Part shown: positions 21,271-32,190 of the stretch, one piece after another
How the letters are laid out: every line of letters begins with the position of its first letter
Numbering within the stretch: the first letter of the stretch is position 1
Assembly: GCF_028476545.1 (NCBI RefSeq)
Contig: NW_026732364.1
Span: forward strand, 287,001 to 351,000
DNA: 64,000 bases
DNA from: Physella acuta
Taxonomy: Eukaryota; Mollusca; Gastropoda; Physidae
Direction of reading: 5' to 3'
Position numbers and translations under genes: made by a program
Notes under the pieces: model-generated
Databases searched by the model: none
Seen by the model: the letters and a program-made list of their open reading frames with translations, nothing else
Told to the model about the DNA's origin: nothing

Positions 21271-21564
21271 ATTCAAATGTTTAAACGATTTAATCAACCG
21301 TTTATGCACTCATATTCTATTTCTTTATGTTCTATTTTATAACGAGTTTAAGTATAGTATAACAATGTGTAAATCCACAAGGTCAACTGCTTTGTAAATC
21401 TTGTACCCGACAGTAAACTTTGTATCATAGTGTAACCTACTGTACTCCACCCCCTCCCCCCCCCCCCCACACGCGCTCTGTGAACCGCCAGAAGCTGTCC
21501 ACTTTTCCGAGTCGGTTTGACACTCATCGGTGTCTGTGTCTGTCGCCTTTAGCTCGCCTCCCTT

Positions 21565-21850
21565 TATCACACTATATTCCCTCCCCTGATTGCTCTGTAT
21601 TCCCTTCCCTGATCACTTCGCACCCCCCCCCGATCGCATTGTATTCCCTCCCTGAACCCACTGTATTCGCTCCTCTGATCACACTGTATTCCCTACCCTG
21701 ATAACACTGTATTCCCTCCCCTGATCACACTACATTCCCTCCCTTGATCACACTGTATTCCCTCCCCTGATCACACTGTATTCCCTCCCTTGATCACACT
21801 GTATTCCCTCCCTTGATCACACTGTATTCCCTGCCCTAATCACACTTAAT
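21565..21850. repeat. 24 bp minisatellite, about 12 copies (copy B)
   Basis: Unit 'ctgatcacactgtattccct' plus 'cccc'. Copy A has only a few loose 'ctgtattccctcc' units at 11960-12040. Confidence 0.88.
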
Positions 21851-22001
21851 CCCTTCTCTTTTCACCCCATATATGCTTTTGTCCTACTGTATTCCCACCT
21901 CTCCGCTGTGGTCCCTAACCTACCCGATCCCTATCTATATACCCTCCTTTCTCCACAACCCCCTATATTCCCCCCCCCCTCCTCATTCAAGATTCCCTCC
22001 C

Positions 22002-22286
22002 ATGCCCTCCGCCAAAGAAATTAAAATTCTCAAGCCCCACCCCTCCCCCACCCCAATGACAAATGTCACATCTGCGTGCCCGCCTTACCCAGACGCTCAC
22101 AACTGGAATTTTATGTGGCATTTCCCTGCCCCGTTAATAGACCCACGGCACGTGCTAGGGCGTGAGTACATGGTCAGATGTCCAGTGATTTATGTACTGG
22201 TCAGTCCGCCCCACCCACGGGCGGGGATCAGTTTTATTGTAATGAGCACCCGAAGATTAAGTCTCAGGAGGAAACGGAAATTCTAA
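22002..22286 (+). CDS. candidate short ORF of 94 codons (copy B)
   Basis: Counterpart of 12052-12336, same start and stop, two amino acid differences. The frame is open for 43 more codons upstream with another ATG at 21876, but that part is low-complexity Pro-rich sequence absent from A, so the shared ATG is preferred. No family recognised. Confidence 0.3.
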   Translation: MPSAKEIKILKPHPSPTPMTNVTSACPPYPDAHNWNFMWHFPAPLIDPRHVLGREYMVRCPVIYVLVSPPHPRAGISFIVMSTRRLSLRRKRKF

Positions 22287-22329
22287 GAGAGAGTTAAATG
22301 CCGCTGAGCATGTCTACTCAAGTCGTTTT

Positions 22330-22885
22330 TAATTCTTCGACAGCGTTGTTGAAAGAGTTCTTTATTCTTTGACAAGCTCATTGGAGGAAGTCATAATTCT
22401 TTGACAAAGTCATTGACAGAAGTCTTAATTCTTTGACAAAGTCATTGACAGAAGGCATAATTATTTGACAGCATAAATGACAGAAGTCATAATTCTTTGA
22501 CAAAGTCATTGACAGAAGTCTTAATTCTTTGACAGCGTAATTGACAGAAGTCTTAATTATTCTTGGACAAAGTCATTGACAGAAGTCATAATTCTTTGAC
22601 AAAGTAATTGACAGAAGTCATAATTCTTTGACAAAGTAATTGACAGAAGGCATAATTCTTTGATAAAGTAATTGACAGAAGGCATAATTCTTTGATAAAG
22701 TAATTGACAGAAGGCATAATTCTTTGATAAAGTCATTGACAGAAGTCTTAATTCTTTGACAGCGTCATAGACAGAGGTCTTAATTCTTTGAAGGAGTACT
22801 AGTGTCTTTTAAATCGTCTTTGATGTTTTGACAGCGCCATTGTCGTAATTCTTAATGCTTTGACATAGTCATTGACAAACGTCTG
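22330..22885. repeat. ~32 bp minisatellite, about 17 copies, at right edge of copy B
   Basis: Unit 'ttaattctttgacaaagtca' plus 'ttgacagaagtc'. Copy A ends with a single cognate unit 'ttaattcttcgacagcgtca' at about 12378, which is where the duplicon similarity stops. The array was probably seeded by that unit. Confidence 0.9.
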
Positions 22886-23684
22886 AAACCAAAACGAGTC
22901 AAACATTAGGGTCTGGCCAACTACGTGTAAGTTCCCGAGGGGTCGAGGGTAAAAAAAAACGGTGTTGAAGTTGGCCTAAGTTCATCAGATCCGAGGATAA
23001 TTCAGAATTGAAATATTCACTTGAACACTTGTAACATTCACTATACTTTTACACATTAACACTAACACTTTCTGAATCGTATGTGCCTTATTTGGTGGGA
23101 TTTAAGAAAAAATCTGTTAATTACAACGTATTCATTGTACACCTCTGTTCTATTTGTTTAAAAGCTAATCTTATTAAATTCACTTCATGCTAATACTTAT
23201 GTTAAAATACTTTTATTGAAAATTATAACAATATGAACGGCGTTACTGGTCATTTGAAGGTTAATTTAAAATAGGATACAATCGTCTAGAACTCAGCGGC
23301 TAGTATGGGTGTGAGTTGCGCTCAACCCCGCGTGTTTATGTATTGTTACAGCTAGATCGAATGTGTGTGTAAAAGATGGTGTGAACGATTGTGGGAGGGG
23401 GAGGGGGCTTTGTGTGTGGTTAGGTAGCTGGTGGTAGTTTGTTGCCGGTTGGGAAGTGTGTGGTAAGATAGGACAATACAGGAGTCCTAAGCTTTGAGCT
23501 GTCTCTGTTAAAATTATTTCATTCGGCGTTAATAACTGGTGGCCAATTTTGGGGATCGAACCCACGACATTCGCGTTCTCAGCCCGAATATTGACAGAAA
23601 GGTTCGTTTTAAATTGGACAGGGCAGATGTAGAAATCTATCTATTTAATTACCAAGGGCCTACACACGTGAATCGGAGTAATGT
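22886..23684. other. unique sequence with a tRNA-like relic
   Basis: Near 23545-23580 the minus strand reads 'gtgggttcgatccccaaaat', a clean B-box-like motif, with a weak A-box region toward 23600. It may be a third SINE or tRNA relic. The rest shows nothing recognisable. Confidence 0.4.
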
Positions 23685-23692
23685 GTCAGGAT

Positions 23693-23850
23693 CAGTGGCG
23701 TAGCTAGGATTGTTGGGCCCCTATGCAAAAAGTGTTAGTGGGCCCCTCAGAGGCGTAGCGAACCTTCCCGGCGACATTCGGAAAAGGGCCCCTATTTGCC
23801 TTGGGCCCCCATGCCTTGCTTACGCTAGCTTTACGGTAGCTACGCCACTG
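23693..23850. mobile_element. MITE, family CAGTGGCGTAGCTAGG, with perfect 8 bp target duplication
   Basis: Starts 'cagtggcgtagctagg' and ends 'ggtagctacgccactg', inverted termini. Flanked by gtcaggat at 23685-23692 and again at 23851-23858. Within it, at 23748, begins 'cagaggcgtagcgaacc', the end of the related family seen at 5335, so it is nested or chimeric. Non-coding. An 8 bp duplication fits hAT or P-type transposases. Confidence 0.85.
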
Positions 23851-23891
23851 GTCAGGATGTTTTAACATTCTTTCTTTTTATTTGCAAAAGC

Positions 23892-24766
<875 letters not shown>

Positions 24767-25010
24767 TAAGTATATATAAGTAAGTATATTTAAGTAAGTA
24801 AGTATATATATATGTGTTTTCTTTTTGTAAACTTTCAATTTCAAATCTAATTTTCTAAACATTCAGACACTATATTTGAAGTATTTATCAGATACTTTAT
24901 TCTTTGCTTTACCACACTATCATTTCTCACTAAACTATGTAGCAGTTAAAAATATTGTTACAAATAGTGTTGATATTTCTTATGATTGTACCATTTTACG
25001 TTACATTGCA

Positions 25011-25120
25011 ATAGAGGTCGGCGTGGTCGAGTAGGTTTGTTAAACCGAAAAGTCTAGAGTTCAAACCCTATCGATCCCTTCCAACACCAAAAATTAAGAA
25101 CGAAGAAGAAGAAAAAGAAG
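25011..25120 (+). mobile_element. tRNA-derived SINE, family 2, short form with target duplication
   Basis: Head 'ggtcggcgtggtcgagtagg', B box 'agagttcaaaccc', then directly 'atcccttccaacac' and the tail 'aagaacgaagaagaag'. The central body of about 170 bp seen at 56020-56335 is missing. Flanks are ttacattgca (25001-25010) and ttacaatgca (25121-25130). Confidence 0.8.
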
Positions 25121-25258
25121 TTACAATGCAGGAAATGAACAGAGGCTCCATTTTGAAATCGGAACCTAAACATTTTAATATATTTAGCACGAACCTTACG
25201 CGAAAATTTAAACGCAAACTTTCCTAAAATCTACCTATATTCTATAAGCTAAACTTGT

Positions 25259-25259
<1 letters not shown>

Positions 25260-25313
<54 letters not shown>
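25260..25313. repeat. (TA)n microsatellite
   Basis: About 26 uninterrupted TA units. Confidence 0.97.
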
Positions 25314-25316
<3 letters not shown>

Positions 25317-26039
25317 CCTCTAATCGTATCATTGCATACAAGGGACTCTACAACTATTTCACGAGAGCCAGATAATGATTACAACGCAATTGTAGGTCAA
25401 ACTCCGAGTCCCCGCCCTCGTTTTCGCCAACGCCCATAACTCACTGCTGCCCGCCATAAATAATAACACATGTACGTCTGCTGGGGCGGGATCATGCGAG
25501 GGCAGTTCGACCTTCGTTAAACGGGCCCAAGTTTTGAGAGTGTTTTTTTTTTTTTTTTTTTTCACTAGAGGTTGGCTTACATTGTAGTGTTTTAATGAGC
25601 AAACATGAGCGTTAGGAAATTATTTTTTTTTAAGTCTTAGCTTTTTTTGAGATTAGGATTTTGAGATCGTTCAGGTTAATGAGTTGTTGGCAGGTTGCTT
25701 TCAGTGTATGAAGAAAACATGGGCGATTGGTTCTAGAGGTTCTCACGTTACTACTACAGGTCATCAGTTGGGGATAAACACTAGCCAGAAAAAAAACAAC
25801 AACACCTGATTCTATTTTTTTAAAAGCTGAATCCCTAGCAAAGGTGGTAGGTTTCATTAAGATATTTGATCGGGATTTACATATAATATATATGTAATAA
25901 CGAACTACGGCTAGATAAGGAAAAGAAACTGCAATTTTTTCTGTCAAGGGGGAGGGGGGGGGGGGTGGGGTTGAAAAATAGGCAAAACAAGGCCTTAGTG
26001 AAAAATTTGAAACTTCTTTCTCCTTTAGTCGGAATTGGA
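25314..26039. other. unique sequence, no gene seen
   Basis: T run at about 25541-25561 and a G run near 25953-25970. No exon or element recognised. Confidence 0.5.
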
Positions 26040-26590
26040 TTTTTAACTATCGCCCATATAGCCCACAGTCCACTAAGACCACATTTGAGCTCATAACCCT
26101 CAGTCCACAAGTCAACATACACTACAGTTCACTTAGCCCACATGGACCAAAGTCGATAAAGCCCACATAGCCCACGATCTACATAAGCCCACAGTACACA
26201 AGGCCTATAAATCCCATAGTCTACATAGCCAATATAGCCCACAACCCTCTAAGTCTACAGTTCTCAAAGCCCACATAGCACACAGCCCACAAAGACCACC
26301 TAGACTACAATCTGTGTAACCCACAAAGCCCATAGCACACAAAGCCAATGTAGCCCACAATCCACCATACCCTACAGTCCACAAAGCCCACATAACCCAC
26401 AAAGCCCACATAACCCACAAAGCCCACATTGCACAAAGCCAACATTGCCCACAATCCACTTTGTCCTCAGTCCACCAAGCCAAAATAGCACACAGTCCAC
26501 AAAATCCACAAAGCCCTCTGTACACATAGCCCACACAATGCGCAAATCTCTAGAGCCCACATAGCCCACAAAGCCCACACCAAAGAAACA
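26040..26590. repeat. degenerate minisatellite rich in 'agcccacatagcccac'
   Basis: Irregular 8-9 bp steps of 'agcccaca', 'agtccaca', 'tagcccac' give a minus-strand frame of Trp/Cys/Gly-rich residues (GLCGLCAMWAL type). The frame is a repeat by-product, not a protein. Confidence 0.85.
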
Positions 26591-26962
26591 ATGAATCATT
26601 ACAACCCACTAAGCCTGTACTTACATCTAAGAGATGCGCCCGACTTCAATACATTTTTATGTCGGTCTTTCAATCTTTCATCATTTGATTGAACCTTTTC
26701 TAAGCAAGACCTTTTGAGGGTTAATAGCCTAGCAAACCCTGCATTAAAAATCTTATTTTATTGTTACCAAATGGTCTTGTCTTTAGATCTTCTGTAAGTC
26801 TGATTTCCTATTCCCAGAATTCTGATTTTTAAAAAATACTGGCTTCTGTGTCGATTTCTTTCTTTTTTTTTACAATCTTCGATATTTTAATTCCATATTA
26901 TAAGTAGATCTATATTTTGATAATAAATATAATTGTATCGTTGGACTAATAATAATGGGCAC
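26591..26962. other. unique sequence, no gene seen
   Basis: AT-rich with no recognised feature. Confidence 0.5.
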
Positions 26963-26970
26963 TGTAAAGT

Positions 26971-27218
26971 AAGTGGGGCAGCGTGGCCTAGCGATAGAGA
27001 GCTAGACTGCTAACCCGAGAGTCTCGAGTTCGAATCCGGGTTCAAATCAGTGGAACGGTCCTGAGTCCACCCAGTTCTGATGGGTACTTAACCAAAAAAT
27101 GCGGCTTGGCATAGTGCTGACCTCACTATCCCTTCATATGCCGAGGTCCCTGAAACAGTTGAACTCTACTTCATCTTCCCCATCTTGGGCAAGAACGGGA
27201 AATGATGATGATGATGAT
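26971..27218 (+). mobile_element. tRNA-derived SINE, family 1, best-preserved copy
   Basis: Starts about 'ggggcagcgtggcctagcga', has 'ctgctaacccgagagtct' and a perfect B-box-like gagttcgaatcc, a body with 'gagtccacccagttctgatg', 'tgaactctacttcatc', and a (GAT)n tail. Target duplication tgtaaagt at 26963-26970 and 27219-27226. The acceptor arms do not pair, so it is not a working tRNA gene. Confidence 0.88.
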
Positions 27219-27303
27219 TGTAAAGTGACTGGATACAGCGTATAAAGTTTTATACAGTATAAAGTTTTCGTGGACTAATAGTGCTATTGAATAAAGTGTA
27301 GAC

Positions 27304-29093
27304 CAGTGGTTCCCAACCTTTTTCGAGTGGCGACCCCCTTTTATAAAAAGTAAGTGACCGCGACCCCCATAGAATTAAAAAGCCAAAATTAGTATGGAAA
27401 TTAATAAACACTAAAATAAGATTTTCTAGTAGACTTTCAATATGAACTACTCTTGCTAACTATTTTAATAGCATGAGTAAAAGTGCATACTATTCACTAA
27501 ACCTTCGTGGTTAAGTTTTTAATTTTTTTAAAATTTTGCTAACGCCAACCTATGTCATTATAATTATCTTAATTTTGTTTTTAACCGAAGAATAGTGTTG
27601 AAAATATATTCTCGAAAAGTCAATCAATTTTACGTTTGGGTATGAATGGTGAATACTACACCAAAATTGTGTCTGCAGTTTTTCATCTTACTCGGAATCA
27701 TTCTTCAAATCAAAGAATTCATCTTGTAATTCATCGGGAATGCTGGCAACATCAAGGGAAGAAGAGAATGGGTAATGCGTAAATGCAGATTCTTCTTTTT
27801 TCAGCTCAGAGAAATAGCGATGCAGTTCGTTTGCAAGAGATTCAAGATGCCCAGAAATCGCTTATTTCAAAATTTTAATTATCTCACAATCAGATTCATC
27901 TACCACACCGCAGAGTTTCTCAAATTTACAATATTTCCAAGATTTATTTTCTTTACCGATTTTGTAGCTTTGATAAAAATGTCCCGAGATTATCATGGAA
28001 AGTTGTAATATTCGTTCATTTTCATTGAAGCTTCAGAATCAGGTTAAGCTTATCTTGATGTTCGAACACATCTGCTAGGTATGATACTCTCTCCAACCAC
28101 TCTATGTCGTTTTAAGTATACCAAAAAGTCTTTGGTTCCTTTGCACTTCCAAGAACAATTTGATTTCAGATTTCAATTAAAAAACACGATTCACAACATT
28201 TCGCTTGACAGCCAGCGCACTATAGTGTAGAAGAGCAGAACCTTGTGATCTATATTAATGTTTTTGCTCAGTTCTTTGAAGGCTCCAGATTTTATATAAT
28301 TTACGACTTATACTAGCAATGGACTCTTGATGTCGATTGGTTAGGGCAGTGGTTAGGGAGCTAAATCTTTTCTGTTTTCTGAAAGCCCGATTTTAAGCTA
28401 AACATAGATGGCGCGCCATCCGTACAAACCCCCACAGCCGTTCTAACCCATTTTAATCATCCAATTTCAAAAAAGGTATTTATTTTCTCCATGCTATCTT
28501 CACAAAAGAGCAACTCTTCTTTGCTATCATTCGCATGAATATAGACACAGACCAGCAACTGCGAACACGAAATCATGTCTGTTGATTTATCAACTTGAAA
28601 AGCAAACAATGGTGAAAGATTAATTTCGATAAAAATGTGTTATTTAACATTTACGTACATGCAGCGTTTGATGAGATTTTCTCCTATTGTTTTTTTTTTT
28701 TTTTTTTTTTTTGCTTGGCATTGTCTATCGCGACTTCATTTGATGCTTGCAATAATGCTGGTGAAAACTTCCTAATCGATCAAGTCTCTGGCGTTTGCAA
28801 CTAGCTTCTTACCGACGAAAGAACTCCATATATTTTTGGTGTGTTCCGAATGACTTGGCGTTTTAGTTTTGAAGATTTCATAGATTCGTGACTGAGAACA
28901 ACTTTGTACAGTGCGCTTTGTTTCTTCTCTATTACATTTCCAGTGATGTTAATAAAGCCGAATTTCAAAAATTCTTCTACTAAATATTTATGTTTTGTTT
29001 CAAATTACTAAGGTTTAGTATACCAGTTGGCGACCCCCAGAAAGACCTTCGCGACCCCCAGGGGGGTCGCGACCCCCAGGTTGGGAACCCGTG
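27304..29093 (-). mobile_element. hAT DNA transposon, 1.79 kb, with perfect 8 bp target duplication
   Basis: Ends are cagtggttcccaacc and (reversed) cacgggttcccaacc; each is followed inward by GCGACCCCC-type sequence. Target duplication gtgtagac at 27296-27303 and 29094-29101 is exact. The 8 bp duplication and CAGTGGTTCCCAACC ends are diagnostic of hAT. The interior carries a decayed minus-strand transposase. A long T run at 28690-28712 is a later slippage. Confidence 0.95.
27690..28900 (-). pseudogene. decayed hAT transposase
   Basis: Minus-strand peptides identify it. FQVDKSTDMISCSQLLV (about 28545-28605) matches the catalytic-core start of ZBED5/ZMYM6-type hAT transposases, VGVCTDGAPSM (28403-28440) is their hallmark second block, and HLESLANELHRYFSEL with FSSSLDVASIPDELQDEFF (27690-27850) comes just before the C-terminal dimerisation region. 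At least one frameshift and stop separate the first two blocks near 28455-28475, and more stops lie downstream. The BED zinc finger at the N-terminus is not recognisable. It cannot make an active transposase. Confidence 0.88.
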
Positions 29094-29204
29094 GTGTAGA
29101 CTGATGACGATTGTGCACAATACCACGTAGGCCTATAACGTGGTCAAGGACTAATATAATGTTATTATGGACTAATGTATCAAGTTTGGATGGGGGGAGG
29201 GGAA

Positions 29205-29612
29205 GGGTAAACCAGGGGCGAACCATGCCCATTATTAGGAGGGCATACAAACAGGGCGTACCATGCCCATTATTAGTTGGGCATAACACTAGTGGCGTAC
29301 CATGCCCATTATTAGGTGGGCATACAAACAGGGCGTACCATGCCTAATTATTAGTTGGGCATAAAACTAGTAGCGTACCATGCCCATTATTAGGTGGGCA
29401 TAAAACCATGGGGTATACCATGCCCATTATTAGGTGGGCATAAAACCATGGGGTATACCATGCCCATTATTAGGTGGGCATAAAACCATGGGGTATACCA
29501 TGCCCATTATTAGGTGGGCATAAAACCATGGGGTATACCATGCCCATTATCAAGTGGGCGTAGCATCATGGGGCGTACCATGCCCACTATTTAAGTGGGG
29601 CATACAAAAACT
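29205..29612. repeat. ~33-37 bp minisatellite, about 11 copies
   Basis: Unit 'taccatgcccattattaggt' plus 'gggcataaaac' and a variable join. Four units at 29396-29540 are nearly identical ('catggggtataccatgccca'), marking the latest expansion. Confidence 0.92.
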
Positions 29613-30299
29613 AAGGTGTACAACTCTAGGGTGTGAAAATAACCAAGGACGACCCCCCCCATACACACACACACACAAACTAAACCTTAATTTGAGTGTG
29701 TTCTTCTATCTCGTTCAATACTAATCCGCTCCGTTTTCCGAGAGTCTCAATATTTCAACCACACAGACAACACATTCCATGCTGATCTGTGATAAAAGCC
29801 CCCACAACTCTCTCACTAAAGGCCCGCAACCCTCTCACGCATACCTAAGCTGCTGTTAAATCTTCTCCCTTGTAAGAGCCGGGGCCTTATTCTCGCATTT
29901 CCTTACACCAATTTTCCCCCTCGGTTTTTTTATTTTATGCAAAAACTGACCTAGAAAACGCCCAGAATCCTTCAACAATGGCAACAATTTTATTGTTCCG
30001 GTACCAAATCGTGTCGACCTATGTGACCAATTCAACGCGGATTTCGACAATTTTCTCATTGTTCGCGATATTCAACCCCCCCCCCCCCCTCCCCTTCCTT
30101 ACCTTCAGTTTGAAAATACCTGTGACAGCTATTATTTTTTTTATATATTATTTCCACGCTGGTCACTGAACAAAGGCTACAAAGCAGAACTGAAACCACT
30201 AACTTCTGGTACGCGGGCACGACATTTTTTTTTCTTCTTTTTTTTTTTTTAATTTCCAGTGAGCTCCCCTTGAAAAAAAAAAACCAGACTGCGTCCCGC
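29613..30299. other. unique sequence, no gene seen
   Basis: C-rich at 29650-29690 and 30076-30100, T-rich at 30225-30250. No exon recognised. Confidence 0.5.
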
Positions 30300-30725
30300 C
30301 GTAGTTTTGACGAGGCGGACTGGCGAGCGAGGGGGGAAAACTCGAGCGAGGGGAAGACAACTTTGCGTGAAATTTTTACCTCGCGCGACCCTCACTGTTG
30401 ATATTGGTGTTCCCATTCAGTTATGTTATCCCCATTGGAAGCGACGGGAAAATTTTCAACTTTCGTTCTGACGTTCATGGAGATCTAGAATTTTGATCTA
30501 GACTAGCTTAAAAAAAGTTTTAAAAAAAAATTTCTTGGATTTTACTGTGTGGCAGTGAAAGTGTTTTTTTTTAAATTTACTCTGTGGGGGAAATTTTTTC
30601 ACACATGGTGTTAGTTATAAACTTATTTCTAGAAAAGCGTGTTGGTTGTGTGTTGTGAACATTCAGAACTCATCTGAGTGAACTAACATGGACGCAGTTT
30701 AAATCGAACATTTACGTTAGACAAG
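30300..30725 (+). promoter_or_regulatory. CpG-rich block, candidate promoter and non-coding first exon
   Basis: 30295-30400 is rich in CpG compared with its surroundings (gaggcggactggcgagcgag, acctcgcgcg). A reversed CCAAT box (ccattgg) is at about 30433. The stretch ends in acaag|gtgcgt, a fair splice donor at 30725/30726. The ATG inside is followed at once by a stop, so any exon here would be untranslated. Proposed only because a plausible coding exon follows at 35296. Confidence 0.22.
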
Positions 30726-31480
30726 GTGCGTAGTTCAAATCTTTGTTTACATTTTGTTTTTGCCATTAGCGCGACTATGTCATGTTAATATACACATAAG
30801 TCTGTCTTTTTCTCAACGCTAAGTTACACAAAAATACGATTTAACTCAGATCTAGATTCTAATGACTAATGGGGAAAGGGAGACAAGTACGCATTGTTTA
30901 TCTTTCTTGTACATGTTAGCCGCTTAAGAATGAGTAGATCTAGATCTACTACACTGTTGCCTTCTTCGACTAAGTTGGATAGTTTTATCGCTAGTTTCGT
31001 TCTCGTAAACCAATGACATAAAAATTAGAATTTAAAACAGCGCGTGCTCATTAAAGAGAGTAAATCGATAATCCAAATTATTACTTAACGTTAGGCTTAT
31101 CTGCCCTTTTCAATGTATGTAGAGTAAAACTTATTGATTAAAATGTTACTCTTTACAGCAGTAACAGGTAACTCCGCATATCATAATATTATGCACACCA
31201 ACGGCATAATAATTTGTAAATATGACTCCTTTATTAACTCATATTTTTAAAATCCGTTTGGCGATTGTGTATTTGAACTTGAAAATGTTTGAAACAGACA
31301 TTTCTTTAGCCCGTTAACGATACTAGTTAGCATCAGTAGGACGTGCGGTTAGTGGCTTGGGTGTAATGCTCATGTCATTTAAATCTATCAACTGTCAATT
31401 TTTTTTTGTCACGCTGACTTCGATTAGGATCTGTTTTGATAAGGTCATGGTATTGACGTAGTCATGATGTTTCGACACTG
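30726..31480. other. unique sequence, possible first intron
   Basis: AT-rich with no recognised element. Confidence 0.4.
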
Positions 31481-31829
31481 TTTCGTGTGGTGACACCAAC
31501 TTGACAGCTTGTGTCACCTTCTTGAAGTCTTGTGTCACCTTCTTGACGTGTAGCGTCACCTATATGACATAGTTAATCACCTTCATAACAGTGTGTCGCG
31601 TATATTATAGTGTGTATCACGAACATGACTTAGTTTATCAACTACATGACATAGAATCTCACCTACTTGACAAAAACACTCACCTACATGACATAGTGTT
31701 CACCTATATGACATAGTGTATCACCTAATTGACGTCTTGTGTCACCTACATGACATTATTTATCACCTACATGACATTGTGCATCACCTGTTTGACGTTC
31801 TGTATCACCCATATGAATTTTCTATCATC
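31481..31829. repeat. eroded ~20 bp repeat, precursor of the adjoining array
   Basis: Loose units 'cacctacatgacatagtg' and 'tgtcaccttcttgacg' lead from left to right into the uniform 21 bp array, as expected when one edge unit expands. Confidence 0.75.
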
Positions 31830-32190
31830 ACCACGACATTATGTATCACCACCACAACATTATGTATCACCACCACGACATTATGTATCACCACCACGAC
31901 ATTATGTATCACCACCACGACATTATGTATCACCACCACGACATTATGTATCACCACCACGACATTATGTATCACCACCACGACATTATGTATCACCACC
32001 ACGACATTATGTATCACCACCACGACATTATGTATCACCACCACGACATTATGTATCACCACCACGACATTATGTATCACCACCACAACATTATGTATCA
32101 CCACCACAACATTATGTATCACCACCACGACATTATGTATCACCACCACAACATTATGTATCACCACCACGACATTATGTATCACCCCTG
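31830..32190. repeat. 21 bp minisatellite, about 16-17 copies
   Basis: Unit 'caccaccacgacattatgta' plus t; a few units have 'aac' for 'gac'. Because 21 is a multiple of three, several frames on both strands stay open (for example MYHHHDI and VVVIHNV), which are not proteins. Confidence 0.96.

Larger units (their letters stand above)
13957..22345. repeat. segmental duplication, copy B
   Basis: Direct-repeat partner of 3982-12395. Differs from A by a 84 bp palindromic insertion (16409-16492), a ~0.9 kb extra block (about 17765-18680), a G-rich MITE remnant (from 21147), an expanded 24 bp array (21565-21850) and a 32 bp array at its right end. It has only single or few units where A carries 22, 28 and 46 bp arrays. 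Confidence 0.93.

Noticed and set aside
26205-26599. Cys/Trp/Gly-rich frames resembling a small secreted protein
   Set aside because: They follow an irregular short tandem repeat and shift frame along it.
26971-27050. Possible tRNA gene
   Set aside because: A and B boxes are present but acceptor and anticodon stems do not pair, and a SINE body and target duplication follow.
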